A stretch of 14,548 nucleotides of DNA from an uncultured Flavobacterium sp. (lineage in GTDB: Bacteria; Bacteroidota; Bacteroidia; Flavobacteriales; Flavobacteriaceae). Positions 12,101 to 14,144 of this stretch are shown piece by piece. The notes beneath the pieces were generated by a model. The model worked only from the letters and a program-made list of their open reading frames with translations. It did no database searches and was not told the origin of the DNA. Location of the stretch: positions 1 to 14,548 of the forward strand of contig NZ_CALBSN010000092.1 in NCBI RefSeq assembly GCF_937967675.1, read 5' to 3'. Position 1 is the stretch's first letter, and each line of letters begins with the position of its first letter. Made by a program: the position numbers and the translations under genes.

Positions 12101-13658
12101 GAGAAATTAACCAATCGTTTTTAGTACTATACAAATTAATTTTTGCTGCAGCATTTGAACCTGTATTCCCCATACCTGCTACGGTTCCCCATGCACTACT
12201 TCCTAAAGTTAATGTCGATCCCAAAGCACCTGTAGCTTCAGACCAACACACTGGAGTATAGGTAGCAAATGTTTGAGTAACTGAAGGAACACTATCAAAC
12301 CCACAACTTGTAAGTACTGTTTGAGTAGCACTGTAAGCACTACTACAAGTAACTCCAGTGGCTCTCACTCTATAATAATAAGTAGTTGCAGATGATAACC
12401 CACTAACCTCATAAGAACCAATACCAGTACCATTGTTTGTAATGGCTAAAGGAAATCCGGGTAGTAAAGTAGTAAAAGTACTACTTGTTGAAACTTCTAA
12501 TTCATATCCTGCATCAGTTGCAGCACCTGTCCAATTTGCTGTAAAACTTGATGTTGACAACCCAGTGGCAGCAGATGAAACCGGTGTAGGCATACATGTT
12601 ACTACATTTCCTGTTAAAGGGGTTGTAGTTAAATATACTGGTGGTGTTCCCACACAACCAGAATTGTATGCATAGATATAATAATAATATGATGTGTTAG
12701 CTGTTAAGCCCGAATCTGTGAAAGATCCTGTAGCTGTATTAGCAACTACATAAGTCCCTGCTCCTAAAGCTGTTGAACCGACCGTAAGTGCAGTTCCGTC
12801 TGTTGGTGCAGTTGGTGCAGTAGCACTTGTACTTCGCACCACCATATAACCCGTAGGAGCTGGCGAAGGCACTGTAAAAGAACCGCTTAATGAAGTGCCC
12901 GTTACACTTGAAAACGCTAAAGCCGTAGGCTGCGCTGCTGGTGTTTGACATCCAGCTGCTGCTTGTGCTACGAACTGAACGTAAGGAAGATTATTTCTTC
13001 TTGTACCTGTTGGAGGAGAAGCTGGATTAGGATTAGTAGAATCACTTTGATAAGAGATTCCTCTATTAGTTACCCCTGATGTTAATGCCCCCCAATAAAC
13101 CGAAGAACCATAACTATCTTTGTTTTCATCAACTGCTACTACTAAGTTGCTAGTCCCATCCCAAAGGAAAGGGGTAGCAAACGTAATTTCCATCCAATTT
13201 CCTGGAGCTGGAAAAGTAACTGTTCCTGAAAACACTTGAGTTAATGCCGAACTAGGCACCCAATCTGTTGTACTGGAAAAACTAGATTTACTAGTGTTCC
13301 CCATGTAAATGGTCCAGTTGTCAAAAGTGGTTGTGGTTGTTGAAGAACCAACAGCACTACCTGATCCTGTACCATTGTAATAAAAGCGCAATTTACTAAT
13401 TGAGGTTAAACCTGTTCCTCCGGCAGTATTGTACTCGCTGGCGAGATACACCTGTTGGGAATAAGTATAACCATAATTAGAATTGATTGGAATTACAGTA
13501 CTTCGAGAAGCACCTACTGGCGAACCAGCTCCAATCGACACAGTGGTCTGCGCCTCCATCCCTAAAGCAGCTAACAGTGTCAGCGCTAAAAGGAGGACAT
13601 TTTTTGCAAACAAAGCTTCAAAAAAGCTTTTCGTTCGCGAAAAATAATTGTTTTCCAT
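1..13658 (-). CDS. Giant modular secreted surface protein (adhesin-like, probable T9SS cargo), 3' end outside window
   Basis: One open frame reads leftward from the ATG at 13658-13656 off the left edge, giving at least 4,552 residues. The phase (first codon base congruent to 2 mod 3) was confirmed at landmarks near 12596, 11303, 10196, 8708, 7055, 5873, 3968, 1736, 329 and 134, so no frameshift is apparent. The start is chosen because it is followed directly by a signal peptide. No Shine-Dalgarno sequence precedes it, as is normal in Bacteroidota. Every recognisable part is an extracellular beta module: FN3, jelly roll, IPT/TIG, Big2, twelve YQWQ-type Ig domains, beta-helix, NIDO-like, GEVED, Ig_7 and eleven MopE-type repeats. 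No enzymatic catalytic motif was recognised. Such proteins are usually exported by Sec and then T9SS and anchored through a C-terminal sorting domain, which would lie left of this window. The adhesin or matrix role is inferred from architecture. The upstream neighbour is a secreted protein on the same strand, separated by a terminator, so this gene probably has its own promoter. Confidence 0.95.
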   Translation of the reverse strand, partial: MENNYFSRTKSFFEALFAKNVLLLALTLLAALGMEAQTTVSIGAGSPVGASRSTVIPINSNYGYTYSQQVYLASEYNTAGGTGLTSISKLRFYYNGTGSGSAVGSSTTTTTFDNWTIYMGNTSKSSFSSTTDWVPSSALTQVFSGTVTFPAPGNWMEITFATPFLWDGTSNLVVAVDENKDSYGSSVYWGALTSGVTNRGISYQSDSTNPNPASPPTGTRRNNLPYVQFVAQAAAGCQTPAAQPTALAFSSVTGTSLSGSFTVPSPAPTGYMVVRSTSATAPTAPTDGTALTVGSTALGAGTYVVANTATGSFTDSGLTANTSYYYYIYAYNSGCVGTPPVYLTTTPLTGNVVTCMPTPVSSAATGLSTSSFTANWTGAATDAGYELEVSTSSTFTTLLPGFPLAITNNGTGIGSYEVSGLSSATTYYYRVRATGVTCSSAYSATQTVLTSCGFDSVPSVTQTFATYTPVCWSEATGALGSTLTLGSSAWGTVAGMGNTGSNAAAKINLYSTKNDWLISQSINLGAGGNYTANFDMAVTNYNGTTSQTTLSSHSVRVIVSTDNGVTWSPANVVRTYTGTDTYSATGAAQSISLAGYSGIIKIGFLATTTSTSPDIDFHIDNFQVVAAPPVVTSFSPVAACVDSGASVTITGANLSNATGVTVNGTPATITANTNTSLTFTMPNGASTGLVAVTTAEGTGSSATNFTVNAYPVLEDIVGGEVSLCKDGTVQLSNTTSGGVWTSSNTAIATVSSAGLVTAVSEGTAVITYTVTVSGCATAKTTSITVNNPPVITAQANNQIVLDGADASYAITATGTGISYQWQVSTDNGVTWNNIEGATNASYTLVGASSADNGKQFQCVVSGTAPCTAATSNVVTLTVGSVSITAQPTNQIVCSDAGATFTVGTSGEVSSYQWQVSTNGTSWTDLEGANATSLVLNGLTSSNTGTQYRCVLNGGDVISDGASLTVFDAVAIGTQPANQTVCSNAASVTFTSVATGSGLSYQWQMSTNGTDWSNVTGATSAAYTINTPSVSLNNNQYRVVVSGTAPCSAVTSDAATLTVNEIVAITAQPVAVTQCSTESTASFSVTATGTGLGYQWQYATNGTTWNDYVGATSSTLTVDAPATYAGNSFRCVVSGTAPCTSVTSNAVVLNVSQILGGTYTVGTGGNYATITAAVTAYNNAICFSDNVVFNLTDATYSTAETFPIVINQNANIGAYTLTIKPASGVSPTISGTSTAAIIKVNGADNVTIDGSNNGSSSRDLSIVNNSTSGSSVVWIASTGGATSGANNITVKNTKVKGGSGSTSGIYGIVSSTTSSFTTGAENNDNLVIQNNEVTKVYNGITAFNNSTSTQDGLLISGNTVGSTVNADRVIFRGIQVTYVNDPIISSNSIIELVTTASINIAAIDLGAGVVNGSVISNRINNIKNTTTSGYGAYGINFSSATGTTGTLVANNMISNIETANYSATSNTFNAFGIRVGAAIPNLKFYNNTVNMYGNVTSGSSAGMSANFVTTAAATNIDMRNNIFRNVQSFATSGSSAYNVYLTSGTTFTDINYNNYVGATTTSTTYRLGYNGSANVADLASWRTFTTKDLNSVAIAPNFVSNTDLHLVTGTNAALDNIGTPIAAVTTDFDGDTRSATPDMGADEFSTSYCGEPAVAGTVTATPASLCTSGSATVAATGYMNGVGTTYEWESSADAEFTSPVSMGVASAIYADVSTGEITATTYYRLKVTCLTGTPVYSDPIAVVVNTPAITTVSPNVTVCSGDWVELTASGAISYTWSPATGLSATTGAIVRAEPAQTTTYTVTGTDANGCTSTATVTVTINLYPSDITIVQGAPTICTDGVMSLTANGGTVTIPQTPSAYIMNGTSGTYSAITGTTLSSSAIGDDVGVGNLPIGFAFPYNGTTQTVFAASSNGLLLLGNTSATISGFSSNALASTANAIAPLWDDNNTTGGSITYATTGTAPNRVLTVQWTNMHVAGAGSSTNPTISMQAQLFENGNIRFIYGSTSATLSSPTASIGISGASGNYLSVTPLSPIGTSTASSTAENTSVNTANIPNGTIINFVRPVQPSILKSWYPFTDLYTDAAATSPYTGQDVNVVYVKPTTEVTYIVTAFNGDCTSEGTTTVTPLPLPEVVASEGVTICSGDTTTLTVSGANTYVWSPATGLSSTTGNTVDANPTVTTTYTVTGTSADGCQSTDTVTVTVNNPIVITYQTPGQSVLPGVSSTISVTATGSISAYQWMVSTDDGETFEVLEANATYEGVDTNALTINNIDLSYAGLQFQCVISGTTPCADVTSEPYALKVNNVAIQSNPNSVSICESGNTSFTASATSTDETVTITYQWQMNTGSGFVTITNGIDASGLTFDGATTNTLNVSGITLANTGYIFRARVNDFINTTNATLTVNNPVLITASPANQTVCVNGGTASFVATATGDNLSYQWQMSSDNGATWNNVANATAATFTVTNPTLSMNGNQYRVVVNGATNCSSATSDVATLTINNPTITSQPIAATVLRGNTATFSVEATDAISYQWQFSTDGTTGWANVDTLPAGVTYSGADTATLSVITSASTATGGAKYYRCVIDNNGCAVNSSAALLTVNWYCTPAPSSVDGSGIVNVTLGDINNSTGSETGNYGDYTAQSTSSTQLSTVNFSITYATGYTYGTKIWIDFNDNGDFTDAGEQVYFGLSTSANPTTLSGSFNIPLTAPLGAHRMRIGGTDNDAGPSTPCYTGAYGSFEDYTITITPAPTCDSTPVAGTATAGSAYVCSGAATNVAVTGQTSGVLGISLQWYASTNNVDFTPVADATAATLATAALTEGTYFYCTVTCATSGLSANSNTVFVEVYNPAITATTDAARCGTGTVTLGAEANASATINWYAAETGGASLGTGTTFTTPSIATTTTFYAEAFKGGAVENVGNQDTAEWSEANFYTTSSSDAGIVFTTTKPNVTVKKAYVYVTGTGTLTFTLRNAAGTSIATHTENVTNATSGTAVEVSLPSTFSAATAAAGYRLTMTKTGVTWYYFTGSYPYTSSAVNITSGWGWGATTTEVRGIHNIDFEAGCTSARTAVVATVGQKPTASLSYATPFCSSATNGNVTLTGTNEYQNGTFSGSEGLSIDPVTGAIDVMATLPGTYTVTYTMLPTTYCEAQTASTTVVINQELTSNFSYDAAAYCTSATTITPTVTGTAGTFTASPSGLSINATTGAINLATSAAGEYTITNTVSVAGCANSVSTAVVTVNTAVAITSQPGNSSVLPGADVNFAVTATGTGLTYQWQVSTDNGSTWTNIEGATAATLSLTSVSSSAQYQVIVSGATACDTVTSNVATLTVNSAAIAQNPVNFTACSEGANTATFSVTTTGEVTGYQWQVNEGSGWSNITNGGIYADATSATLSLSGLALVNNGWQFRCVVNETVISNPATLTINTAVAITTQPENTTACSNGSATFTAAATGTGIAYQWQMSTNGTDWTNVAGATSATLTLNAITPSMNGNQYQVIVSGTAPCSPVTSNAATLNVNTAVAIATQPVGATVCIDGAATFTVAATGSGLAYQWEMSTNGTSWSPVADATEASLIVSGAQLAMNGSQYRVVVSGATACSSVTSSAVTLVVDQPAAPVFTPAAPIICEGNVQTLSVASSSVAQNGVIGSGSVSNTTSTPFKGYWGGIKVQYLYSASELQALGYTNGTVITSLGMDITSFSSPYTYNNFTVSMKNTASTVLTSTFETGATIVKNTSNYVLSGTAPFTVTLPLDNSFVWDGSSSLLVEFCFNNNNGGGTSSNSANVKSSTTSTNMTTYYSADNTATVCTNTSGTTSTTRTNMRFGVSGGTLVWSPTTDLYTNAAATTPYTGGHASTVYAKPSTTTQYTVTATNSNGCSNVSTVTVTVNPKPTLASVAQAAAVCEGSTATINLTGLIANSTFSFGYKIGTGATVNVPSLTADASGNASFNINVVAANNNQTLTITAIQSAGCTQLLTVNNTTTLNVLQNVTYYVDADGDGFGDATSTVVSCQGAPTGYVSNNTDCNDANPSVNATALFYVDADGDGFGSTAASYLCAATAPAGYASNNTDCDDSDTFVWQSAVLYVDADQDGYDNGSATVCYGASVPAGYATSTSGADCNDALASIHSAVTYYVDADQDGYGSTTTVSLCVATAPEGYAVNNTDCDDTNSQVWQTGSFYVDADADTYGAGQLVSLCYGANTPAGYALNNTDCDDANVLAWQTGSFYADADADTYGVGQLVSLCYGATTPAGYALNNTDCDDANALAWQTGSFYVDADADTYGAGELVSLCYGANTPAGYAVNNTDCNDTKPAVWRSATFYVDADSDGYDNGSATVCYGAETPAGYATTTNGSDCNDSNAAIHTAVMYYVDADGDGYGSTTTAMLCELTAPEGYSLDNTDCDDEDAAVWRSATLYVDGDADGYDNGSATVCYGATTPVGYATTTNGLDCDDTNADVWHTGDFYVDADADTYGTGEAVSLCYGANTPSGYATRAGDCNDSSASVNPGATEICGNSIDDNCNGQTDEGCGTQVQSSQCGVAVASFSTNVLADLVTGATQYRFEVSRGATVYE
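132..1736 (-). repeat. Array of eleven tandem MopE-type putative metal-binding repeats (residues 3975-4509)
   Basis: There are eleven consecutive units of 46-48 residues: R1 1599-1736, R2 1461-1598, R3 1317-1460, R4 1179-1316, R5 1038-1178, R6 897-1037, R7 756-896, R8 612-755, R9 474-611, R10 330-473 and R11 132-329. Each reads (F/Y/L)-Y-x-D-x-D-x-D-(G/T)-(Y/F), then a Cys, P-x-GY, and D-C-(D/N)-D. R11 carries the standard terminal extension, 'NPGATEICGNSIDDNCNG' followed by 'QTDEGC'. This is the putative metal-binding motif family named after MopE. The DxDxD loops resemble calcium-binding loops, so calcium is the likeliest ligand. The MopE copper site itself uses other residues. Three subtypes are interleaved (see findings). 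Confidence 0.93.
756..1178 (-). repeat. Recent 141-bp tandem triplication inside the MopE array (R5-R7)
   Basis: Units 1038-1178, 897-1037 and 756-896 are each exactly 141 bp. They encode nearly the same 47 residues, beginning FY(V/A)DADADTYG and continuing 'LVSLCYGA(N/T)TPAGYA' and NNTDC. R5 and R6 differ at only a few bases by eye, for example VDAD versus ADAD in the first loop. R7 has drifted more, with NDTKPAVWRSAT replacing DDANALAWQTGS at its end. Such identity implies unequal recombination or replication slippage more recent than for the rest of the array. Confidence 0.85.
1737..2219 (-). other. Two Ig-like modules before the MopE array (residues 3814-3974)
   Basis: The first (2043-2219) contains 'VWSPTTDLYTNAAATTPYTG', 'TVYAKPSTTTQYTVTATNS' and 'NGCSNVSTVTVTV', and is a paralogue of the module at 7272-7472. 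The second (1737-2042) contains 'PTLASVAQAAAVCEGSTATI', 'LIANSTFSFGYKIGTGATV', 'NASFNINVVAANNNQTLTI' and 'SAGCTQLLTVNNTTTLNV'. That pattern is an Ig-like stalk domain often placed just before the last repeat section of such proteins. It abuts the first MopE repeat with no linker. Confidence 0.7.
2220..2864 (-). other. Second copy of the N-terminal-type domain (residues 3599-3813)
   Basis: After a linker 'PAAPIICEGNVQTLSV', the domain shows 'GSGSVSNTTSTPFKGYWGG', 'VQYLYSASELQALGYTNG', 'ITSLGMDITSFSSPY', 'NNFTVSMKNTASTVL', 'YVLSGTAPFTVTLPLDNS', 'FVWDGSSSLLVEFCFNNN' and 'TRTNMRFGVSGG'. This matches the layout of residues 37-236: the edge strand with (Y/L)-x-A-S-E, the T-S-I/L-(S/G) strand, (N/W)-F/W-T-(V/I)-x-M, and W-D-G-(T/S)-S-(N/S)-L. 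The phrase 'LLVEFCFNN' is the common form of this module in Bacteroidota. Confidence 0.7.
2865..3968 (-). repeat. Ig tetrad III: four tandem YQWQ-type Ig-like domains (residues 3231-3598)
   Basis: Domains are IIIa 3699-3968, IIIb 3420-3698, IIIc 3144-3419 and IIId 2865-3143, each 90-93 residues. The cores are 'LTYQWQVSTDNG', 'TGYQWQVNEGSG', 'IAYQWQMSTNG' and 'LAYQWEMSTNG'. IIIa opens 'SSVLPGAD' without the usual Cys. IIIb has 'ACSEGAN' but ends 'CVVNETVISNPATLTI' with no C-terminal Cys, and has the 'NGGIYADATSATL' insertion. IIIc and IIId have both cysteines. Three domain junctions share the wording N-T-A-V-A-I-(A/T)-(S/T)-Q-P, and short stretches are nearly identical at the DNA level to tetrad I. 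Confidence 0.87.
3969..4463 (-). other. Two Ig-like FCSSAT/YCTSAT modules (residues 3066-3230)
   Basis: The first (4212-4463) has 'LSYATPFCSSATNGNVTLTG', 'NGTFSGSEGLSIDPVTGAID' and 'PGTYTVTYTM'. The second (3969-4211) has 'FSYDAAAYCTSATTITPTV', 'GTFTASPSGLSINATTGAIN' and 'AGEYTITNTVSVAGCANSV'. The F-x-Y-x-x-x-x-(F/Y)-C-x-S-A-T start and the G-L-S-I-(D/N)-x-x-T-G-A-I centre are typical of tandem Ig-like stalk repeats in flavobacterial cell-surface proteins. They lead straight into Ig tetrad III. Confidence 0.75.
4464..5144 (-). other. Ig_7-like domain with an apparent inserted beta-sandwich (residues 2839-3065)
   Basis: The Ig_7 first half is 'CGTGTVTLGAEANASATINW' followed by 'YAAETGGASLGTGTTFTTP' and 'TTTFYAEAF'. 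Its usual last strand, 'AGCTSARTAVVATV', appears only about 140 residues later. Between them is a separate beta-rich unit with 'GIVFTTTKPNVTVKKAYVYV', 'GTLTFTLRNAAGTSIAT', 'EVSLPSTFSAATAAAGYRL' and 'YYFTGSYPYTSSAVNITSG'. I read this as a domain nested in a surface loop of the Ig fold. An alternative is two successive domains that happen to share a standard ending. Confidence 0.7.
5145..5441 (-). other. Ig-like domain with LQWYAS core (residues 2740-2838)
   Basis: It begins PAPTCDSTPVAG and contains 'AYVCSGAATNVAVTG', 'GISLQWYASTNNVDFTPV', 'ADATAATLATAAL' and 'GTYFYCTVTCATSGLSAN'. The layout resembles the YQWQ Ig domains but with LQWYAS in the core and Y-F-Y-C-x-V-x-C near the end, a variant common directly after GEVED in flavobacterial proteins. 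It has four or more cysteines, so disulfides are likely. Confidence 0.75.
5442..5873 (-). other. GEVED domain (residues 2596-2739)
   Basis: The sequence has the full GEVED signature. It opens with YC-x-P ('WYCTPAPSSVDGSGIVNV') and continues with 'LGDINNSTGSETGNYGDYTA', 'YGTKIWIDFNDNGDFTDAG', 'EQVYFGLS', 'IPLTAPLGAHRMRIGGTDND' and the closing 'YGSFEDYTITI'. The D-F-N-x-N-G-D-F segment looks like a calcium loop. The domain is widespread in large Bacteroidota exported proteins. Its exact role is not established, but it is typically extracellular and associated with T9SS cargo. Confidence 0.92.
5874..7055 (-). repeat. Ig tetrad II: four tandem YQW-type Ig-like domains (residues 2202-2595)
   Basis: Domains are IIa 6756-7055, IIb 6456-6755, IIc 6174-6455 and IId 5874-6173. 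The cores are 'SAYQWMVSTDDG', 'ITYQWQMNTGSG', 'LSYQWQMSSDNG' and 'ISYQWQFSTDG'. IIa has 'SVLPGVS' where the N-terminal Cys normally sits. IIb has the Cys in 'SICESGN' but ends 'ARVNDFINTTNATLTV' with no C-terminal Cys, and carries the same inserted loop as IIIb. IIc is canonical ('TVCVNGG' and 'NGATNC'). IId has 'TVLRGN' and an extra 'YYRCVIDNNGC'. It passes directly into the GEVED domain. Confidence 0.85.
7056..7472 (-). other. Two Ig-like modules: LYTDAAAT type and WSPATGL type (residues 2063-2201)
   Basis: The first (7272-7472) has 'WYPFTDLYTDAAATSPYTG' followed by 'VYVKPTTEVTYIVTAFNG', a Bacteroidota module with an invariant LYT(D/N)AAAT.PYTG turn. It recurs at 2043-2219. The second (7056-7271) reads 'VTICSGDTTTLTVSGANT', then 'YVWSPATGLSSTTGN' and 'TTTYTVTGTSADGCQST', and is a near copy of the module at 8199-8426. 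Together they link the NIDO-like domain to Ig tetrad II. Confidence 0.75.
7473..8198 (-). other. NIDO-like beta-sandwich domain (residues 1821-2062)
   Basis: After a short entry containing 'TICTDGVMSLTANGG', the sequence shows 'LPIGFAFPYNGTTQTVFA', 'SSNGLLLLGN', 'NAIAPLWDDNN', 'RVLTVQWTNMHV', 'QAQLFENGNIRFIYG' and the end 'IINFVRP'. The order IGF-F-x-(Y/F)-NG, S-S-N-G, I-A-P-(L/F)-W-D-D, then Q-x-x-L-(F/Y)-E-(N/T)-G-x-I-x-F-x-Y is the pattern of NIDO-like extracellular domains in flavobacteria. The family assignment is by pattern only. The acidic WDD motif could bind calcium, which is an inference. Confidence 0.65.
8199..8729 (-). other. Two Ig-like modules after the beta-helix (residues 1644-1820)
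   Basis: The first (8427-8729) contains 'TTYEWESSADAEF', 'TATTYYRLKVTCLTG' and the end strand 'VYSDPIAVVVN', an Ig-like fold with Y-x-W and Y-R-x-x-V-x-C positions. The second (8199-8426) has 'VTVCSGDWVELTASGAIS' followed by 'YTWSPATGLSATTGA' and 'TTTYTVTGTDANGCTSTAT'. That is the WSPATGL...TYTVTGT..NGC module common in gliding and T9SS-linked proteins. A near copy of the second occurs at 7056-7271. Confidence 0.75.
8730..10196 (-). other. Right-handed parallel beta-helix domain (residues 1155-1643)
   Basis: The domain opens with 'GGTYTVGTGGNYATITAAV', the usual entry motif of bacterial pectate-lyase-like helices, then 'LTIKPASGVSPTISG' and 'IKVNGADNVTIDGSNNG'. About a dozen rungs follow with Asn/Ser/Thr ladders, for example 'NNITVKNTKVKGG', 'NDNLVIQNNEVTKVYNG', 'DGLLISGNTVG', 'LVANNMISNIET', 'LKFYNNTVNMYGN' and 'NIDMRNNIFRNVQ'. 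It closes with 'FDGDTRSATPDMGADEFS', the characteristic end of choice-of-anchor-Q-type helices. Length is about 489 residues. Such helices often bind or cleave polysaccharide. I could not assign catalytic residues, so binding is as likely as lyase activity. Confidence 0.9.
10197..11303 (-). repeat. Ig tetrad I: four tandem YQWQ-type Ig-like domains (residues 786-1154)
   Basis: There are four domains of about 87-95 residues: Ia 11022-11303, Ib 10761-11021, Ic 10482-10760 and Id 10197-10481. Each has a YQWQ core: 'ISYQWQVSTDNG', 'SSYQWQVSTNG', 'LSYQWQMSTNG' and 'LGYQWQYATNG'. A 'W.NI.GAT' turn follows, and each ends in ATLTV or a variant. Ia lacks the N-terminal Cys (it reads 'IVLDGAD') and keeps 'GTAPC'. 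Ib has 'IVCSDAG' but lacks the C-terminal Cys ('LNGGDVISDG'). Ic and Id carry both. Domain order and cysteine pattern match tetrads II and III. Confidence 0.85.
11304..11537 (-). other. Big2-like bacterial Ig domain (residues 708-785)
   Basis: The segment 'SGGVWTSSNTAIATVSSAG' followed by 'LVTAVSEGTAVITYTVTVSG' matches the Big2 pattern W-x-S-S-N-x-x-I-A-T-V-(S/D)-x-x-G-x-V-T-A-(V/K)-x-x-G-T-A-x-I-T. It ends at 'TTSITV', immediately before the first Ig tetrad. It is probably a stalk module. Confidence 0.8.
11538..11783 (-). other. IPT/TIG domain (residues 626-707)
   Basis: The sequence 'PPVVTSFSPVAACVDSGAS' followed by 'VTITGANLSNATGVTVNG' and 'TSLTFTMPNGASTGLVAV' is a textbook IPT/TIG fold. 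It has the I-x-x-F-S-P opening, the G-x-N-L-x-x-x-x-x-V-x-(F/V)-N-G turn and the L-x-F-x-x-P strand. It follows the jelly roll without a linker. The role is structural. Confidence 0.85.
11784..12305 (-). other. MAM / choice-of-anchor-J-like jelly-roll domain (residues 452-625)
   Basis: The domain begins CGFDSVPSVTQTFATYTP and then has 'VCWSEATGA'. It continues with 'DWLISQSINLGAGGNYTANF', 'VIVSTDNGVTWSPANVV', 'AQSISLAGYSGIIKIGF' and closes 'DIDFHIDNFQVV'. The order W-L-(I/V)-S-Q, then S-x-D-N-G-x-T-W, then a final I-D-N-F/V is the signature of MAM-like and cleaved-adhesin jelly rolls in Bacteroidota. These domains often bind carbohydrate or calcium, but I see no basis for naming a ligand here. 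Confidence 0.75.
12306..12950 (-). other. Two fibronectin type III-like domains (residues 237-451)
   Basis: The first (12597-12950, residues 237-354) begins CQTPAAQPTAL and has the FN3-like ending 'TDSGLTANTSYYYYIYAYN'. The second (12306-12596, residues 355-451) begins CMPTPVSSAATGLS, has the B-strand 'SSFTANWTGAATDAGYELEV' and the ending 'VSGLSSATTYYYRVRA'. The GL-x-A-T-x-YYYRV pattern is the standard FN3 E-F-G strand signature. Each domain begins with Cys-x-(T/P)-P, which is usual in flavobacterial FN3 tandems. They are probably spacer or ligand-presenting modules. Confidence 0.8.
12951..13550 (-). other. N-terminal beta-sandwich-like domain (residues 37-236)
   Basis: The mature N-terminus carries a domain with the landmarks QQVYLASEYN, ITSLG-like 'LTSISKLRFYYNG', 'NWTIYMGNTS', 'FSGTVTFPAPGNWMEITF' and 'FLWDGTSNLVVAVDENKD'. 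It resembles a module common near the start of flavobacterial surface proteins, in which a sortable edge strand is followed by a W-D-G-T-S-N-L turn. I know no function for it. A clearly related copy recurs at 2220-2864 (residues 3599-3813), sharing the 'YSASEL/YLASEY' and 'WDG(T/S)S(N/S)L' signatures. The domain ends before Cys237, which begins the first FN3-like domain. Confidence 0.65.
13551..13658 (-). other. Sec signal peptide of the giant protein
   Basis: Residues 1-36 form a classic signal peptide. The n-region is long and contains Arg8, Lys10 and Lys19. The hydrophobic core is VLLLALTLLAALG (residues 21-33). The cleavage motif is M-E-A followed by Gln37, the A|Q site common in Bacteroidota exported proteins. 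Cleavage after Ala36 is the best reading by eye. There is no lipobox cysteine, so this is not a lipoprotein. Confidence 0.9.
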
Positions 13659-14064
13659 AAAGTTAATTGTTTGTTAATAATATATTATTTCAGCATTTAC
13701 GGCTGCCGATCACCGTTTTTACATCATTTTAAAAAAGAATTAAACAGGTTATTTAATTTTATGGATTTGGGAGCGAAAAAGAATTAAAACCAAAATTTTT
13801 ATTAAAAAAAATCAAGTTTAGATACTTATTCAAATTAAAAGTAACACTATACTTTATAAGTAAAACCTAAATACTTTTAATTTAAAAAAAAGTACTCATA
13901 ATTTAAAATTTAAATTAACAATATATTAACTTAAAAAAATAACAAATAAGAACATATTATTACTTAAAAATATATAAAATATTTTTTATAAGTTAAAATA
14001 ATATAAACTAGAAGAAGAGTTGGTATTATTTTATCAGTTTTTTTCAATAGCTACAATTTTATTC
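13659..14064 (-). promoter_or_regulatory. AT-rich intergenic region; promoter and leader of the giant gene
   Basis: No gene of credible length is present. The giant gene must be transcribed from here, because a terminator closes the upstream gene. No perfect Bacteroidota promoter (TTG, then TAnnTTTG) was found. The nearest -7-like match on the minus strand is TAAACTTG (13820-13813), with no convincing TTG upstream of it. A TTGTAG-17 nt-TAAAAT pair lies close to the terminator on the minus strand and is an equally weak candidate. A small GC-richer patch at about 13691-13716 with short self-complementary pieces (CGGCTGCCG, ACGG/CCGT) interrupts the A/T run in the probable leader. No ribosome binding site is seen. 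Confidence 0.5.
13732..13788. repeat. 13-bp direct repeat in the probable leader/promoter region
   Basis: The sequence aaaaagaattaaa occurs at 13732-13744 and again at 13776-13788, a 44-bp period. The region is so A/T-rich that chance is possible. The spacing is close to four helical turns, so a pair of protein-binding sites is conceivable but not shown. Confidence 0.3.
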
Positions 14065-14094
14065 AAAAAAAAGAGGCTGTCATTTGACAGCCTC
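14065..14094 (-). terminator. Rho-independent terminator of the upstream secreted-protein gene
   Basis: A perfect 9-bp stem, GAGGCTGTC (14073-14081 on the plus strand) paired with GACAGCCTC (14086-14094), has a 4-nt loop. On the minus strand it is followed by eight T residues (plus-strand A run 14065-14072). It lies about 50 bp past the stop codon at 14147-14145. It is the only GC-rich hairpin with a T tract in the gap, so it separates the two genes transcriptionally. Confidence 0.92.
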
Positions 14095-14144
14095 CTCTTG
14101 TTTATAATGAATTTGTATGTGTTATAATCACAATACTTATATCA

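Noticed and set aside
12739..12951. Minus-strand 70-codon frame inside the FN3 region
   Set aside because: It is out of phase with the FN3 frame, and its Tyr/Cys/Asn-rich translation shows no domain. The overlapping giant frame has clear FN3 motifs.
13596..13600. AGGAGG followed by ACAT at about 13591-13600 as a plus-strand ribosome binding site
   Set aside because: It lies within the signal-peptide codons on the opposite strand, no plus-strand frame of useful length follows, and Bacteroidota rarely use strong Shine-Dalgarno sites.
13659..14064. Insertion sequence, tRNA or small RNA gene in the intergenic gap
   Set aside because: There are no terminal inverted repeats, no transposase fragment, no cloverleaf, and no second GC-rich hairpin with a T tract besides the terminator of the upstream gene.
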